Below the pieces are notes generated by a model. It saw nothing but the letters and a program-made list of their open reading frames with translations, did not search any database and was not told the origin of the DNA. The position numbers and the translations under genes were made by a program. From Anopheles merus (Eukaryota > Arthropoda > Insecta > Diptera > Culicidae), in contig NC_054084.1 of the NCBI RefSeq assembly GCF_017562075.2, positions 18,102,889 to 18,166,888 on the forward strand: a DNA stretch of 64,000 bases, written 5' to 3'. Shown piece after piece: positions 29,201-39,035 of the stretch. Positions within the stretch are counted from its first letter, which is position 1, and each line of letters begins with the position of its first letter.

Positions 29201-32200
29201 AACAACTAGTTACTTATAAATATTAAAAAATCGAACAACCAAATTGTTTTTTTTTATATTTAATGATAGATCTGTTGTTATCGTAAATGGCTGATATTTT
29301 GCTGACTATTAGGGTGATCTTAAAAAATGACTTTAACCATTTTTTATTTCGTTTATAATACAAAAAAAACATTTTTAAAGTAAAATAAATATTTTTTTTT
29401 AATGGCAATCATGTTTTAGTTCAGTGTCACAAATATGAGATACTTATTGCAACAACATATAATATTTTCAAAATAATGTATAAAGCATTACCGAAAATAC
29501 TTAAGCTATATTCAGCATATTATATGCTATTGCATAAGATGTCTTCAGTTCAAAGTCAATCGCTTCACGTTGCTTTAATGTACAAATGAATTCAGTGCGC
29601 TTAATTCTAACACTTTTATACTTTGACACTCCACACCGACAATCATAGCTCACATCGGTGGTAAACACTGCTGATAAAATCGTTACCAATGGTCACCGAT
29701 TATCGTTCCCCATAACAAATGATATACTATCCTCATCATCATCACCATCATGATCGTTGGATATGCAACGGGTCTATTCCACCACCTAATGGCGTGCAAT
29801 ATAATGTTTCTAGAAGCTAGTGAGCTTCAGCCATAAACACAAACCTTCCACTGGGATCATCAGCTGCACGAATCTCACGCCAACGCGAAGACGAAGGTGT
29901 TAATAATCTTGTAAAATATTCATACACTCTAGCCATCCTGCCCGTTTGTGGTTGATATCCGATCTCACAATTCGGGTAATAGTACTCATGGAAACAATTT
30001 CCACTGTTTTCCAACAAATCTCTGTCGCACAAGAAACGTTTCTAGCGAGCACGACTGTCATAAGGGACGGCTGTGGCTGCGGTTGGTTACAAAATATGCT
30101 TGTAAACATCACGCCACACCGCCCCACCGGTACGGTCAGCATAGTCGCGGGTTGTAATTATTTCCCTTTTTACGACCAGTCAACCCACCCAAGGTGAACC
30201 ATCGACAGCAGGGAATAGGTAAAATCGGCAGGAATGACCCTGATCGGCGGTTGTGCAGATCGAAGGCAACAAAATAGGAACGGGCACATTCTGCATTCCC
30301 AGACACACGGCACTGACCGGGCCCGGGTGCGAAGGACTCCTTGATTGGCTGAAACGCTGTACAAGGGTGTGTGTAATAAAACAAGAAGACAAAAAGACAC
30401 AAAGTGAAGGCACCGAAAGGCGAAACAATAAGATTGCAATTAAAATTATGGCCACTCGTCATTTGCATACGGATGGTATGTTGCAATTTATTCAATTAAT
30501 CGTACCAACGAACGAATTGCTTGCTAACACTAACACAGCCAAGCGTTTAACGAGGCGTTTTTCAGAGCAGAGCAGTTCACCTTATACCGACTGTAGGTTG
30601 GAGCGCGGTTGAGGTTGTAAAGTACAATCACTTTTTCAACTGGGGGTATTACATACTTTTGTACAACCCTAAGGAGCAAAGGAGGGGACGGAAATAGAAC
30701 CAAGCTTTAATTTTAACGAGTCCACTGGAGGACATTCCTTGGCTAGCTGGCTGGGTCTACGCTTAATGGCACACTTTGAATGCTAATCGGCATTGCTTGG
30801 TTATCTGAATGGTTTTGGTTAGTTATTTCTAAAAAGGCTACTGGTCATGGACCTAACGTAATGAGTAGCTGAAGTCCTGAATGATTTCCCGAAGGCATTG
30901 ATTTCTTTCTTCCCTCGAAATGGGTTTCACATTCCCCACTGCTATTTAAAGGCATTTGATAACGATTAAAAGCTTGGTTCCGGTATCGGAGTGGAAACTG
31001 CCGTAAACTTAGCTCCATGAAATTTCCCTCTAAAGTTTCGTTTCGGAAAATGAACCAATCGTCCATCTTGATCGTGATCTCTACCAACAGGGACATTAGC
31101 AACTGTTTTCAATACCATTGTTCGCCTCGCTTTAACTGGCCTCTTTTGTTTTCCCATTAAGTAGTCAACGTTCAGCGGGCCAAACAGTCACTTGTTTATT
31201 GTTTTGTGCCGGCTTGTTTCAATTTTCCCGACAATAAAGTTCGCTTCGCCCGTTTTGCCAATCTCGTAAAACGTGAGCAATTTATAACGTCCGGCACACG
31301 ACGCTCGCCTGCTTGGGGTTTCCTTCCCATTCATCCAGCCTTCACAGTTGGGGTTAATAAATTGACCCAAAAGTGGAACCTCCCCGCGTAAGACGCGTTT
31401 CTTCTTCACAGCCAAGCTTTAATTTTCTCAATAGCATCGTGCACTAGCCATGCAAAGGTGGATTTATAATTGAACCTTATGATTGATGCTTGCCATGGTC
31501 ACAGGCGGCGCCCCATCCCGGACCCAATGGTTCGAGCGAATGGTCCGAAAACAACACATTACCACCGAGCAAATGCGACAAAGTACGATTTATTGGTGCA
31601 ATTTCGCGGTCAGAGTACGATATGGTTGCTACATGCTTATGATTTACATAATGGAGTGCAAACTGCCGATGACTTCCCATCCCAAGTTGCTGTATTGCTT
31701 TTTTTATGTTGCTGTTGTAGTTGCTGTGGCTGTTGTTGCTTTATGGCCCAAACTGTGCTGATAAGGGCGCTGAAAGGCGCACAAATTTATGGTGGCAATA
31801 TAATAAATGACCATGGAGCGCGGCGTGCCATATGCAACGGGAGGTACTTGGGGGGGAGCGTCGTCGGTTATTACCGAACACATGATGTGCAATGTGGAAA
31901 CAATTTTCTAGCCCTTTTACCGTGTACCGTGTAACTGATCATGGGTGTTGTTTTTTTCTTTGCCTTCTGGGTTTTCTTTTCAGCAAGTGGCAACGCCGAC
32001 CGTGGTGAAGAAAATACTGCGCTTCAAGCAGGAAAACCCGGGCATGTTCGCCTGGGAGATCCGGGACCAGCTGCTTTCCCAGCGGATATGCGACCCGAAC
32101 ACGATACCGTCGGTCAGCTCGGTCAATCGGATACTGCGAAACGGCGGCATGTGGACGGACGATATGACTTCGAATGGTAAGTGATGGTTGCGAGTGTGCG

Positions 32201-35200
32201 CGCGCGCTCGATGGGTGTTGCATGTTGTGTGCATCCCCGGAAGGTGTGAAGTGGCCAATTTGTCGATGGGCGATTGTGGGACATATAAACACTGCAAAAA
32301 GTTGTTGTGGAATGTTGAAAAGAATTTATTAGCTGCATAAGAGACAGTGTTGCATTGAATTCTGTTGAGGTTTGCAAGATGTATTGAAATTTCTAGTTTG
32401 TCAGGATAAAATGTAAATAATAGTTTTCATGAATTTGCGGAAGCAATTCTTATTCGCACTCCATATAGGAGATAAAAAAGTGCTTTAAAAAATAAGGCAT
32501 AGAAATTCAAACCGGAAAAAAATTGGAAAGTTTCAGTTTAAGTCTTAGGTGGTTGTCAATTGAATTAAGGATCTTTGGTTACTATTGTCTGGAAGCATGA
32601 TTGCGTAGCGTTCCCAAGACGTCTACGTAACTCTAAAACGATTATTGCACTTTGAGATCCAAATACATACAAAATATGAGTATATAGCGGTAATGATGAG
32701 GATTTCACCAACCTTATAAATGTTCTACTAGGACTTGTTCAAAAAAAATGTTCAGTTATTGAGTCCAACCAGCCAAACAAACAAAGGGATTCCTTCGGAC
32801 ACTCAATTTCAAAGAATGACTGACTGACTGATATATTTAAGAGAGTCTTTGGTTCTTTTGGAATCTTTCCTCAGTAAATAAATTTCACCTGTTTTTCTGA
32901 AGTTGAATGTATGACATAGAAAACAACCACTGGATGTTAGGGCTTGTAAATAAGCAGCACAAGCTTTTATTAAGATTTTGATAATCTTATACAATGTAAT
33001 AGATTTCCATCTGAAGAACCAAAAGAAACATATAATACGTATAATAAAACCGCTCAAACAACAGTATCTTGTTCTGCATCTTGTCAGAACTGAGCACTGT
33101 AGCAATCAGGTTTGAGGTTTATTTAGATTTTTCAACAATAAAATGCAAATTGAAGCGTGGGGCAACACCGATGAAAGTTAAAACAATTTAAATCTATCTA
33201 CAAAATCGTATAGGAAAACTTATACTTTCGTTAGAATTTACTGTTTTAATCGTGTTTAATGCATTTTACTCGTTAAATTTACACATTGAACAAATTACTG
33301 TAAAATTATCTTTATTCAATTCTCTAAACGTAATATTGAATTTCAACATCAATACTTCTCATGAGAAAGCCTTCCTGTAACCCAAATATAGATCAATGTA
33401 GTTTATTTTCCCAAACTGAACTACAAAATCAGATTGTAGCTACAGGGGAGCTAATACGCTCAACAGTTGAGCTTACAGGTTCCCACGACTGCCACACTCG
33501 ATTGATGGCGTATTGATTTTCTTCCCATATTTCAACCACCTAACCTGAAACTCTTACCAACTACCATTTTGCAACGAACTGCGAGGACCCTACTTGCTCT
33601 CATTACAGCCTCGCTGCCAGCTGTCAATCTGCCGTCATCTGTGCGCTGTGGGTGAAAGCAACCTGTCTGATTGACAGGCCGTTGGAGGTGCGAAACCCAT
33701 CACTTAATTTTCTCATTACGCCATATCAGCGGCATCTTTGGGCAACAATTTTAACAACATTATCACCACACCGGCCACACCGGGAGCGCTCCCGCGCGCG
33801 TGTCTGGCGTGTGAGCATGTGGCGTACATTCGAGATGACAAATTTGTTGACATTAAGACACCCATAAGGTGCATGCGGGGTCCGGGGAGGTGTTTTGTTA
33901 TTTTTGGTGGTGGTTAATTAAATTTGCATAATTTATCTTCCTTCCATCCATCACACTGCCCTCTGTACGAACGAGCTCCCCAGAGGTTTGGGTAATAATT
34001 TCAAAGCACTCCACATTAACACAGACATCACCGTCTTCATCATCATCAGCGCGGACATGATCATGATGATCAGGGGTTCTCATTTCACTTAAGAAACTTT
34101 GCTTGCTTTACACCGAGAAAAGGCGTCCTTACGCAAGCACACGCGCCAGGAGAAAAATGCGCTTACGCAGAGGGTGTGCAAAAGAGCGCAATTGAGGCGT
34201 ACTTGCTGAACTTCACTTACGCCCCGGAGCGGAGAGCGTGCGCACGGGTGGAGTCGTCCTGCGAGTGCGCAGTCGACCGTACCACCGCCACCTTCCAGAC
34301 GATAATGAGTACGTACGTAAGTGCGCCGAGGGTAATCATTCAATGAGCACACTTTTAACCCCCAATGCGCCATGCGCCAGATGTACCCCTGTTTTCTTTT
34401 GCAGGGTTGTTTCGTCCTTTCTGCTTGCGCTTTCAAACATTCGTTGCAAATCGTTGTCTTCAGCTGTACCGAGTTGGTGAGCTTCTTCTGGACGGTCGGC
34501 GAACGGGGAGCGCAATTTGATAATTGCACTGCGATATGAACCGGTAATGAGAGACCTCTTGACAGACAATCAGTCAAGTCGGTCAGTCTGATCACGCGGC
34601 CGTCTCCTACGTCGCCTCCGTGTTTCGATTGCTGATTGTGCACTTTATTAGGTCACTTAATCACTACTCGGAAGAATTGGCGACTTGCTGTTTCGTCATT
34701 CTTCGGCGAGCAAGGACGCACCAGAAAACGGCTTCTGCTGCTGCTGCTACTGCTGCCGTTCGGAAGTAAGCTTCCTAATTGAGCCCCTACTGACAGCACC
34801 GTTTGACCGTTGTTTGGTTTATAAAGGGAGCCGTTTTTGGGGGGGGTAGTTTTTTCTTTCTTTGCTTCACTCCCTCTAGCACGATGTTTCGCAGCTTGCA
34901 CAGCTGGTGAAGGTGCGCTGTGAAGTGCGATAGTGCGAAAAGAAGGCGCGCACGAATGCATATTTGTAACGTTTCATCATGATTTTTATGCAAATTTGCG
35001 CCACTCTCAAGGTGCCAGCCGGAATGAGTGGCCGGCGCACGGGAAACCGATCGTTAGGCGTGGTGTGTGGAAGTAGGCTGCATTAGAAGCGTTGATTCTA
35101 ATACGGGTTTATGGAGAATGGCTTTTTGTGGAGCGATTTGAGGTGAGCTTATGTTAGGATTTTGAGAAAAACTAAATTATAGACCAGGAAAGATCAAAGC

Positions 35201-37173
35201 TGAAGCGTTGCGAAAGCCTCCGAAGGATGGGAAGTCTGATAAATAGTGCTCTGGAGGGCATTTCCATGGTAGGATAATGTAAATGCATGGTTGATACAAC
35301 GTGCGATCGTCTAGAAATCAAATCTTTAATGTATCGATGACAGTCCAATCAACTGTTTGTTACTCAAATTAGTCGTTGCATTTCAATGCTTCTTGACTCG
35401 AAGACCATTTAGCCTTATTTAAATTTGACAGTGATTAGTTCATTCTAAACTTGTGAAGATGACAAAAAATCTATCAAAAAATGTCTTTTCTATGTCATGG
35501 TTCTTAATCTTCAGTGACTTTTCCATTCATGTTGTGTCTTGGAAAGTCTCTCCCTTGTAAATTCCTTGATAATTTCATGGTTTGAAGCAATTACGTTCTT
35601 TTAAGAACATTGTTAAGTTTTTTCCGATATTTTGAATTATTAAATCAACATTTAGAAACATATTAAGAAATTAGTACAAAAATAGGCTCTCGTTAAGCCG
35701 CATAGGTTACGGATAATTTTCATTAAACAACAATAAACATCAATTAAGCATTAATTTTACAAACAAACATCTGTTATTTGTCTCTCGAATTGATTTTCAT
35801 TCTTTTTGTATTTATTTTATTTCCACAGAACAAATGCTCCGCGAATCGTCCCACTCGTCCAGCGCCTACATGCAGTCCAAAGCGATGTCCTCGCACCCGC
35901 TCTACAGTCAAACGCTGGAGCAGCATCAGGCACTGCTGAACCAGTACCGCTACAGCATGGCTGCCGTCTCGCCCGACCACGCCTCGAAGCATCCCAACCT
36001 CCCGCACCATCACTCCCCGTACGGATCTCCCCCGGGAGCGCCCGGTCCGATGGTTCAACGGACGGCTGCCGTCAACATCATCCAGCACGAAAGTCTCCCA
36101 CCGACCGGAACTACCAAACAGCCACCAGAAATGCATCACCAGCATACAGTATCTCCTCTGCAAACTCAACCCTTGGCAGCAGCACACAACCCTCACCAGC
36201 ATCATCATCATCACCATCACCAGCAGCAGCAGCATGGCAAACCGTCACCTTCTGTGAGCATGCCAGATTTAAGCTCTCCGAAAGGCGGTGACTCCAAGAG
36301 TGAACCATCGTCCTCCACTCGGTCCACGCCGACCGGTAGCACACCAGTGTCGTCGGCCACACCCAACCCAGCCCAGATGCCGTACCTTCCGAAGCACTGG
36401 ATCTGGAACACGAGTCTGTTCTATGCGGCAAACCGTGGTCAGCATGCCCCCGGAGCGGATCCTTCCACAGTTTCTTCGGCAGCGGCGGCAGCAGCGGCCG
36501 CAGCAGCAGCAGCCGCAGCAGCAGCAGCCTTCCCTCATGGGTACTTTACGTACGGCAATCCTTTCGGTGGTGGAGCGCCATTCCCAGGGCAAATCGAGTC
36601 CAGTTTGCGCAGTGATACGACGGCTTCTAATGCGTCATCGTCACCGGTACAGATCACGGACGTGAACAGTGACGACTCTTCGGACAATCATGATGAGCTG
36701 AGGGTGAGTAGAAGTTTCATACTTAATTGGCATTTGAATCAAACTATTCCATTAACAATGTTTTTATCTCTTTTCCATAATTATAGACATCCATTTCGAA
36801 GAAGCGCAATCCATACTCGATCGAGGAGCTGCTCAAGAAGCCCGAAAGCAAGAAACAGAAGATCGACGATCGAGTTACCATCACCTGCATTTCGGACTCC
36901 TCGGGCAAGACTCCGACGGACTCACCGCTGGACGACAAGTACCACCATTACCAATGCTCCCCGTCGGTTTCCCCGTCCAAATCTTGTCCATCCCCAACGG
37001 GCATACCCGTCACTGCGGTGCGCTGTAAATCGTCCTCCGACTACCGGTCGTCCTCATCGCCTCAGTCGGCTGGAGAGGATTCGGAAGGGTGCAGCATCGT
37101 TTCGGCGGTCGTTCGCTCCAAGCTGACCGATACAAATAGTGAAAATAGTATTAACATAGAAATTTGTGATTAA
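8903..37173 (+). CDS. Poxn: Pox neuro, paired-domain transcription factor (6 coding exons)
   Basis: This gene encodes a nuclear DNA-binding protein of the Pax family. In Drosophila, Pox neuro sets poly-innervated chemosensory organ identity. Coding exons are 8903-8915, 24397-24537, 24676-24755, 31984-32176, 35829-36703 and 36787-37173. All introns are GT-AG and all joins keep frame, giving 562 residues. The paired domain covers about residues 5-131 and includes GQAGVNQLGGVFVNGRPLPD, RPCDISRQLLVSHGCVSKIL, GSIRPGSIGGSKTKQVATP and the NRILRN end. There is no homeodomain, as expected for Poxn. The start MPHTG and the continuation GSKTKQVATPTVVKKI match Drosophila Pox neuro rather than Pox meso. 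Further conserved points are LPKHWIWN (about residue 328) and KKRNPYSIEELLKKP (about 439-453), which resembles the Groucho-binding octapeptide/eh1 type. His/Gln, Ala and Ser tracts fill the rest. The protein is longer than the fly one (about 425 residues by my recollection). The gene is convergent with Egfr. Confidence 0.96.
17339..17353. repeat. Poly-G run (15 G)
   Basis: An uninterrupted run of 15 G inside Poxn intron 1. The exact length in the organism may differ because of sequencing error in homopolymers. Confidence 0.9.
20221..20266. repeat. (CT)n microsatellite
   Basis: About 23 perfect CT units lie in Poxn intron 1. On the other strand this is a GA run, the type of sequence bound by GAGA factor in flies. 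Any regulatory role is inference. Confidence 0.95.
22408..22707 (-). CDS. Possible small single-pass membrane protein nested in Poxn intron 1
   Basis: I do not recognise this 99-codon frame. It starts on a true ATG (22707), MSTLPEQKSTYNLDFNKSID, and ends at TGA (22408). A polar N-terminal part of about 33 residues is followed by a strong hydrophobic stretch at about residues 34-55 (ARAAALASIAFCAMIMFTVG). That is consistent with a single transmembrane helix with basic residues (RNAR) just before it. The C-terminal third (about residue 62 onwards) is less protein-like. A pyrimidine-rich TTTCCTTACAG inside the frame resembles a splice acceptor, but I see no good matching donor. The start-codon context is weak, and no canonical AATAAA lies close downstream. 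It is antisense to the host gene. Unlike most frames here it is free of low-complexity sequence, but it could be a chance ORF. Confidence 0.3.
   Translation of the reverse strand: MSTLPEQKSTYNLDFNKSIDEGKNPLSAFFRNARAAALASIAFCAMIMFTVGAYFSTKPHSLNRRATLQLQRQMCLPFLTASGTCHAFALATSFPNPDK
23409..23713. mobile_element. hAT-like non-autonomous DNA transposon (MITE)
   Basis: The left end reads CAGGGGTCTCCAAACT. The right end, read on the other strand, is CAGGGGCCTCCAAACT, so the terminal inverted repeats are 16 bp with one mismatch. CGCGGGCCGCAT is also shared just inside both ends. The 8-bp flanks TTTCAAAC (left) and GTATAAAC (right) match at 5 of 8 positions, consistent with a decayed hAT-type 8-bp target duplication. 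The ends resemble the CAG-G-G-TCCAAACT type common in hAT elements. At 305 bp it carries no transposase frame, so it must have moved by transposase supplied in trans. Confidence 0.85.
24397..24537 (+). CDS. Poxn: Poxn coding exon 2 (N-terminal paired subdomain)
   Basis: This exon encodes residues 5 to 52: the beta-hairpin/beta-turn GQAGVNQLGGVFVNGRPLP, then the PAI helices with RRRIVELALMGVRPCDISRQ and LLVSHG. It starts after TTTTCAG and ends at the donor GTAAGTGT (24538). The last G is the first base of Gly52, completed by GA in the next exon. Every DNA-contact block expected of a Pax N-terminal subdomain is present. Confidence 0.97.
24676..24755 (+). CDS. Poxn: Poxn coding exon 3 (end of PAI, linker)
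   Basis: This exon completes Gly52 and encodes 26 codons, CVSKILTRFYETGSIRPGSI through GGSKTK. These are the recognition-helix end and the minor-groove linker typical of Pax proteins. It is bounded by CGCAG at 24671-24675 and GTAAGC at 24756, and ends in phase 0. The intron before it is only 138 bp. Confidence 0.97.
24756..31983 (+). other. Poxn: Poxn intron 3 (7.2 kb)
   Basis: Donor GTAAGC is at 24756 and acceptor TTTTCAG ends at 31983. The intron splits the PAI linker from the RED subdomain, between SKTK and QVATP. I see no exon in it. A long antisense frame (24895-25626) is treated as a finding, not as a gene. AT-rich blocks lie at about 26100-27350 and 28800-29700. Confidence 0.9.
31984..32176 (+). 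CDS. Poxn: Poxn coding exon 4 (C-terminal RED paired subdomain)
   Basis: This exon encodes QVATPTVVKKILRF, the FAWEIRDQLLSQRICDPNTI block and SVSSVNRILRNGGMWTDDMT. Together these are the RED helix-turn-helix and the exit from the paired domain. It ends in phase 1, with G joined to AA of exon 5 to make Glu143. The donor is GTAAGTGA at 32177. Confidence 0.97.
32177..35828 (+). other. Poxn: Poxn intron 4 (3.7 kb)
   Basis: Donor GTAAGT is at 32177 and acceptor TTCCACAG ends at 35828. The left half (32300-33450) and the last 450 bases are AT-rich. No supported exon, RNA gene or transposon was seen inside. Confidence 0.85.
35829..36703 (+). CDS. Poxn: Poxn coding exon 5 (low-complexity transactivation-type region)
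   Basis: This exon encodes residues 143 (part) to 434. It is rich in Ser, Pro, His, Gln and Ala. A His run is encoded near 36199-36222, Gln codons follow near 36222-36232, and an Ala tract is encoded near 36480-36530. The island LPKHWIWNTSLFY at about residue 328 corresponds to a KHW-WN-SL-Y block that I recall from Drosophila Pox neuro, which supports the reading frame. The exon ends HDELR at the donor GTGAGTAG (36704), phase 0. Confidence 0.95.
36787..37173 (+). CDS. Poxn: Poxn coding exon 6 (C-terminus)
   Basis: The exon starts after ATTATAG and encodes 128 residues, then TAA (37171-37173). Near its start lies KKRNPYSIEELLKKP, a conserved Pox neuro block. YSIEELL resembles the Pax octapeptide/eh1 co-repressor motif, and KKPESKKQK is a basic patch that could aid nuclear import. 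The tail is Ser/Pro-rich and ends SENSINIEICD. The intron before it is 83 bp. Confidence 0.95.
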   Translation, partial: TSISKKRNPYSIEELLKKPESKKQKIDDRVTITCISDSSGKTPTDSPLDDKYHHYQCSPSVSPSKSCPSPTGIPVTAVRCKSSSDYRSSSSPQSAGEDSEGCSIVSAVVRSKLTDTNSENSINIEICD

Positions 37174-37570
37174 CTTCCCGGAATGGAACAGTTTCCGTAT
37201 GTACAAAGTAGTGTTATACAGAAAAGAGCGACCCAGTTGTAAATACAGTCATAAGCAGTAGCACAAATAACCAGTGAACTTTGCATTAACCAACGGTACG
37301 GTAGTGGATAGTTTGATTTCTTCATCATTAAGTTGTAACTTATCCAGGGACATGAGAAATAAGGAAGGATCCGTTGCTTAGCAAAGATAGAATGTTTGTA
37401 GTGTAAGCTAATTTATTAACCAACGACTTAAGTATTGATTGTTTTCTAGGCATTAGTTATCTGTAAGATACCAGCAAAAGAACACAAATGAGCACCTTCA
37501 CATCCGCTGAAAACTGTATCATGATTGTACTGTTTAGCAAAGCAATAAACTGATTGTGAAATTAAATTAA
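37174..37570 (+). other. Poxn: Poxn 3' UTR (minimum extent)
   Basis: AT-rich non-coding sequence follows directly after the Pox neuro stop codon and contains the polyadenylation hexamer at 37544. Cleavage is expected some 10-30 bases after that. Longer 3' ends cannot be excluded, because further AATAAA hexamers occur near 38210-38220. Confidence 0.6.
37544..37549 (+). terminator. Poxn polyadenylation signal AATAAA
   Basis: A canonical AATAAA lies 371 bases after the stop codon, followed by a T-rich stretch (GTATTGTTTTAATTC) near 37588 that could serve as the downstream element. Confidence 0.65.
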
Positions 37571-38612
37571 AATAACCGTTCAATAATTGTATTGTTTTAA
37601 TTCATTTGATGACAAAAGCTGCAATAAGCCAAACAAATTTGAATTCTGATCAGAGGCAAGATGTAGATGTTAGTGTATGAGTGGTTAGTTGAATGTAGTA
37701 TTGCCTTAGAAGGTATTTCTCGTAGTACAGTGCCTGAAAGAAGATGGTCACCTAAGAACTTTCTGGATGGGGACACCATCTGTCCACCTCACTGGTTTAG
37801 AACCAGCTACAAAGGTTATATATTCTTTATACACGCTCTGTACTATTAAATAGCAAATTTAAGCAATGGTTTTTAAACAGATGACAGATGATAGCTTATG
37901 ATACAGATAAGTATCACTTTAAAAAGACCTCGAACTGCGTGCAAATAATTTGAGGAATCGTTTTCCAAGATGATGAAACTGTTGCAGTATATATCTAGCG
38001 AATAGTGGAGAATATATTTGTCACATATGTTCTACATACGACTATTTCGACTTACGCCTGATTTTGGGACATTTTTTTCGGTTCCAAATGCAGTCGTTTC
38101 TCACCTGTACTCTTGTACAGTTTATTGGAAACGGTAGTTCTTGTAATTAAAGTTTAATTTGAATTTGAATGAATATGAGCAGCAACACAATGTAATTTTA
38201 TTTTTAATAAACTCAATAAAAATGTTATTTCCTAACTCAATAGAGTAATACATGATTGTTTTGAAATTAATGTTCATTAGATCTCATCTACTACAGTGAC
38301 TTACAGATACACCTAATTTTTAACGTTACCATTGCCCCCGGATAATCAGAATAAACGAAGTGAAAAAAAAAACTGGCTGCGTACAGAACTGTGAGTGGTA
38401 CGCAGCCATCCAATGTGATACGCATTACTTGCAGGCAACTTGTAAAATGCGTACAAGCTTGTATACCATGCTTGCCCACGCAGTGCTGCCCAATTGTCCA
38501 ACATTTTATGATAAAAATTTGTTATTTTAACATTTAGTATTTTTGTGTTTTTAGGTTGTGAATCTGATTGTGATATAAATGAATAAATTTCCTATTTCCT
38601 GTAGCCTTCGTT
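37571..38612. other. Intergenic, between Poxn and a retrotransposon fragment
   Basis: AT-rich DNA with no supported gene. AATAAA hexamers near 38210-38220 and the inverted-repeat cluster at 38374-38464 are the only notable items. Confidence 0.7.
38374..38408. repeat. Inverted repeat, 11-bp perfect stem, 13-nt loop
   Basis: TGGCTGCGTAC at 38374-38384 is the exact reverse complement of GTACGCAGCCA at 38398-38408. Just to the right, TACGCATT pairs with AATGCGTA, and the overlapping 12-mer TACAAGCTTGTA is a perfect palindrome. This could be a structured transcript, a transposon remnant or chance. Confidence 0.8.
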
Positions 38613-38622
38613 GTTATTACTA

Positions 38623-39025
38623 CCTTACTTACTTATCCGGCGCTACCACCGCTTTGCGGTCTTGGCCTGCCTCAGGAGTGTCCGAAACCGCTCACGGTCT
38701 CGCGCCTTCGTCTGCCAGTCCGTTATATCGGCCTTAATGGCGGACGCCTTCACGCCATCTTACCACCTCAGTTTAGGCCTAAAACACCTCAGTTTGGGCC
38801 TCTGTCCTTGTGGACGGCCTAAAAACACTTTACGGGCTGGGTCGTCCGTTTCCGTGCGTACACCCACCGAAGCCTGGCGAGCTTGATACGCTGCACGTCA
38901 GTGAGGTCGCTGTACATCTCGTATAGCTCGTCATTATAGCGGCTCCTCCATTGTCCTTCCACACATACGGGACCAAGTATCCTTTTGAACATCATCCTCT
39001 CGAACGTGGCTAAGAGGCTTTCGTA
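38623..39025 (-). mobile_element. 5'-truncated non-LTR retrotransposon fragment, 3' end
   Basis: Read on the - strand, broken frames encode the familiar C-terminal end of a mosquito/insect non-LTR reverse transcriptase ORF. Recognisable pieces are RMMFKRILGPV, DVQRIKLARLRWV, RKVFLGRPQGQR and IKADITDWQTKARDRERF, then LLRQAKTAKRW before a stop. It ends in a short TAAG tandem tail (GGATAAGTAAGTAAGG on the - strand), the kind of simple repeat tail seen in several non-LTR clades. A perfect 10-bp duplication, GTTATTACTA, flanks it at 38613-38622 and 39026-39035. It is inactive: only the last 0.4 kb is present, with a frameshift after LRWV and a local near-duplication (GGCCCAAACTGAGGTG / GGCCTAAACTGAGGTG). 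Clade not assigned. Confidence 0.88.
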
Positions 39026-39035
39026 GTTATTACTA

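Noticed and set aside
24397..37173. Identification of the Pax gene as Pox meso (Pax1/9 type)
   Set aside because: The MPHTGQAG start, the SIRPGSIGGSKTKQVATP linker and the RNPYSIEELLKK block fit Pox neuro; Pox meso as I recall it differs at these points.
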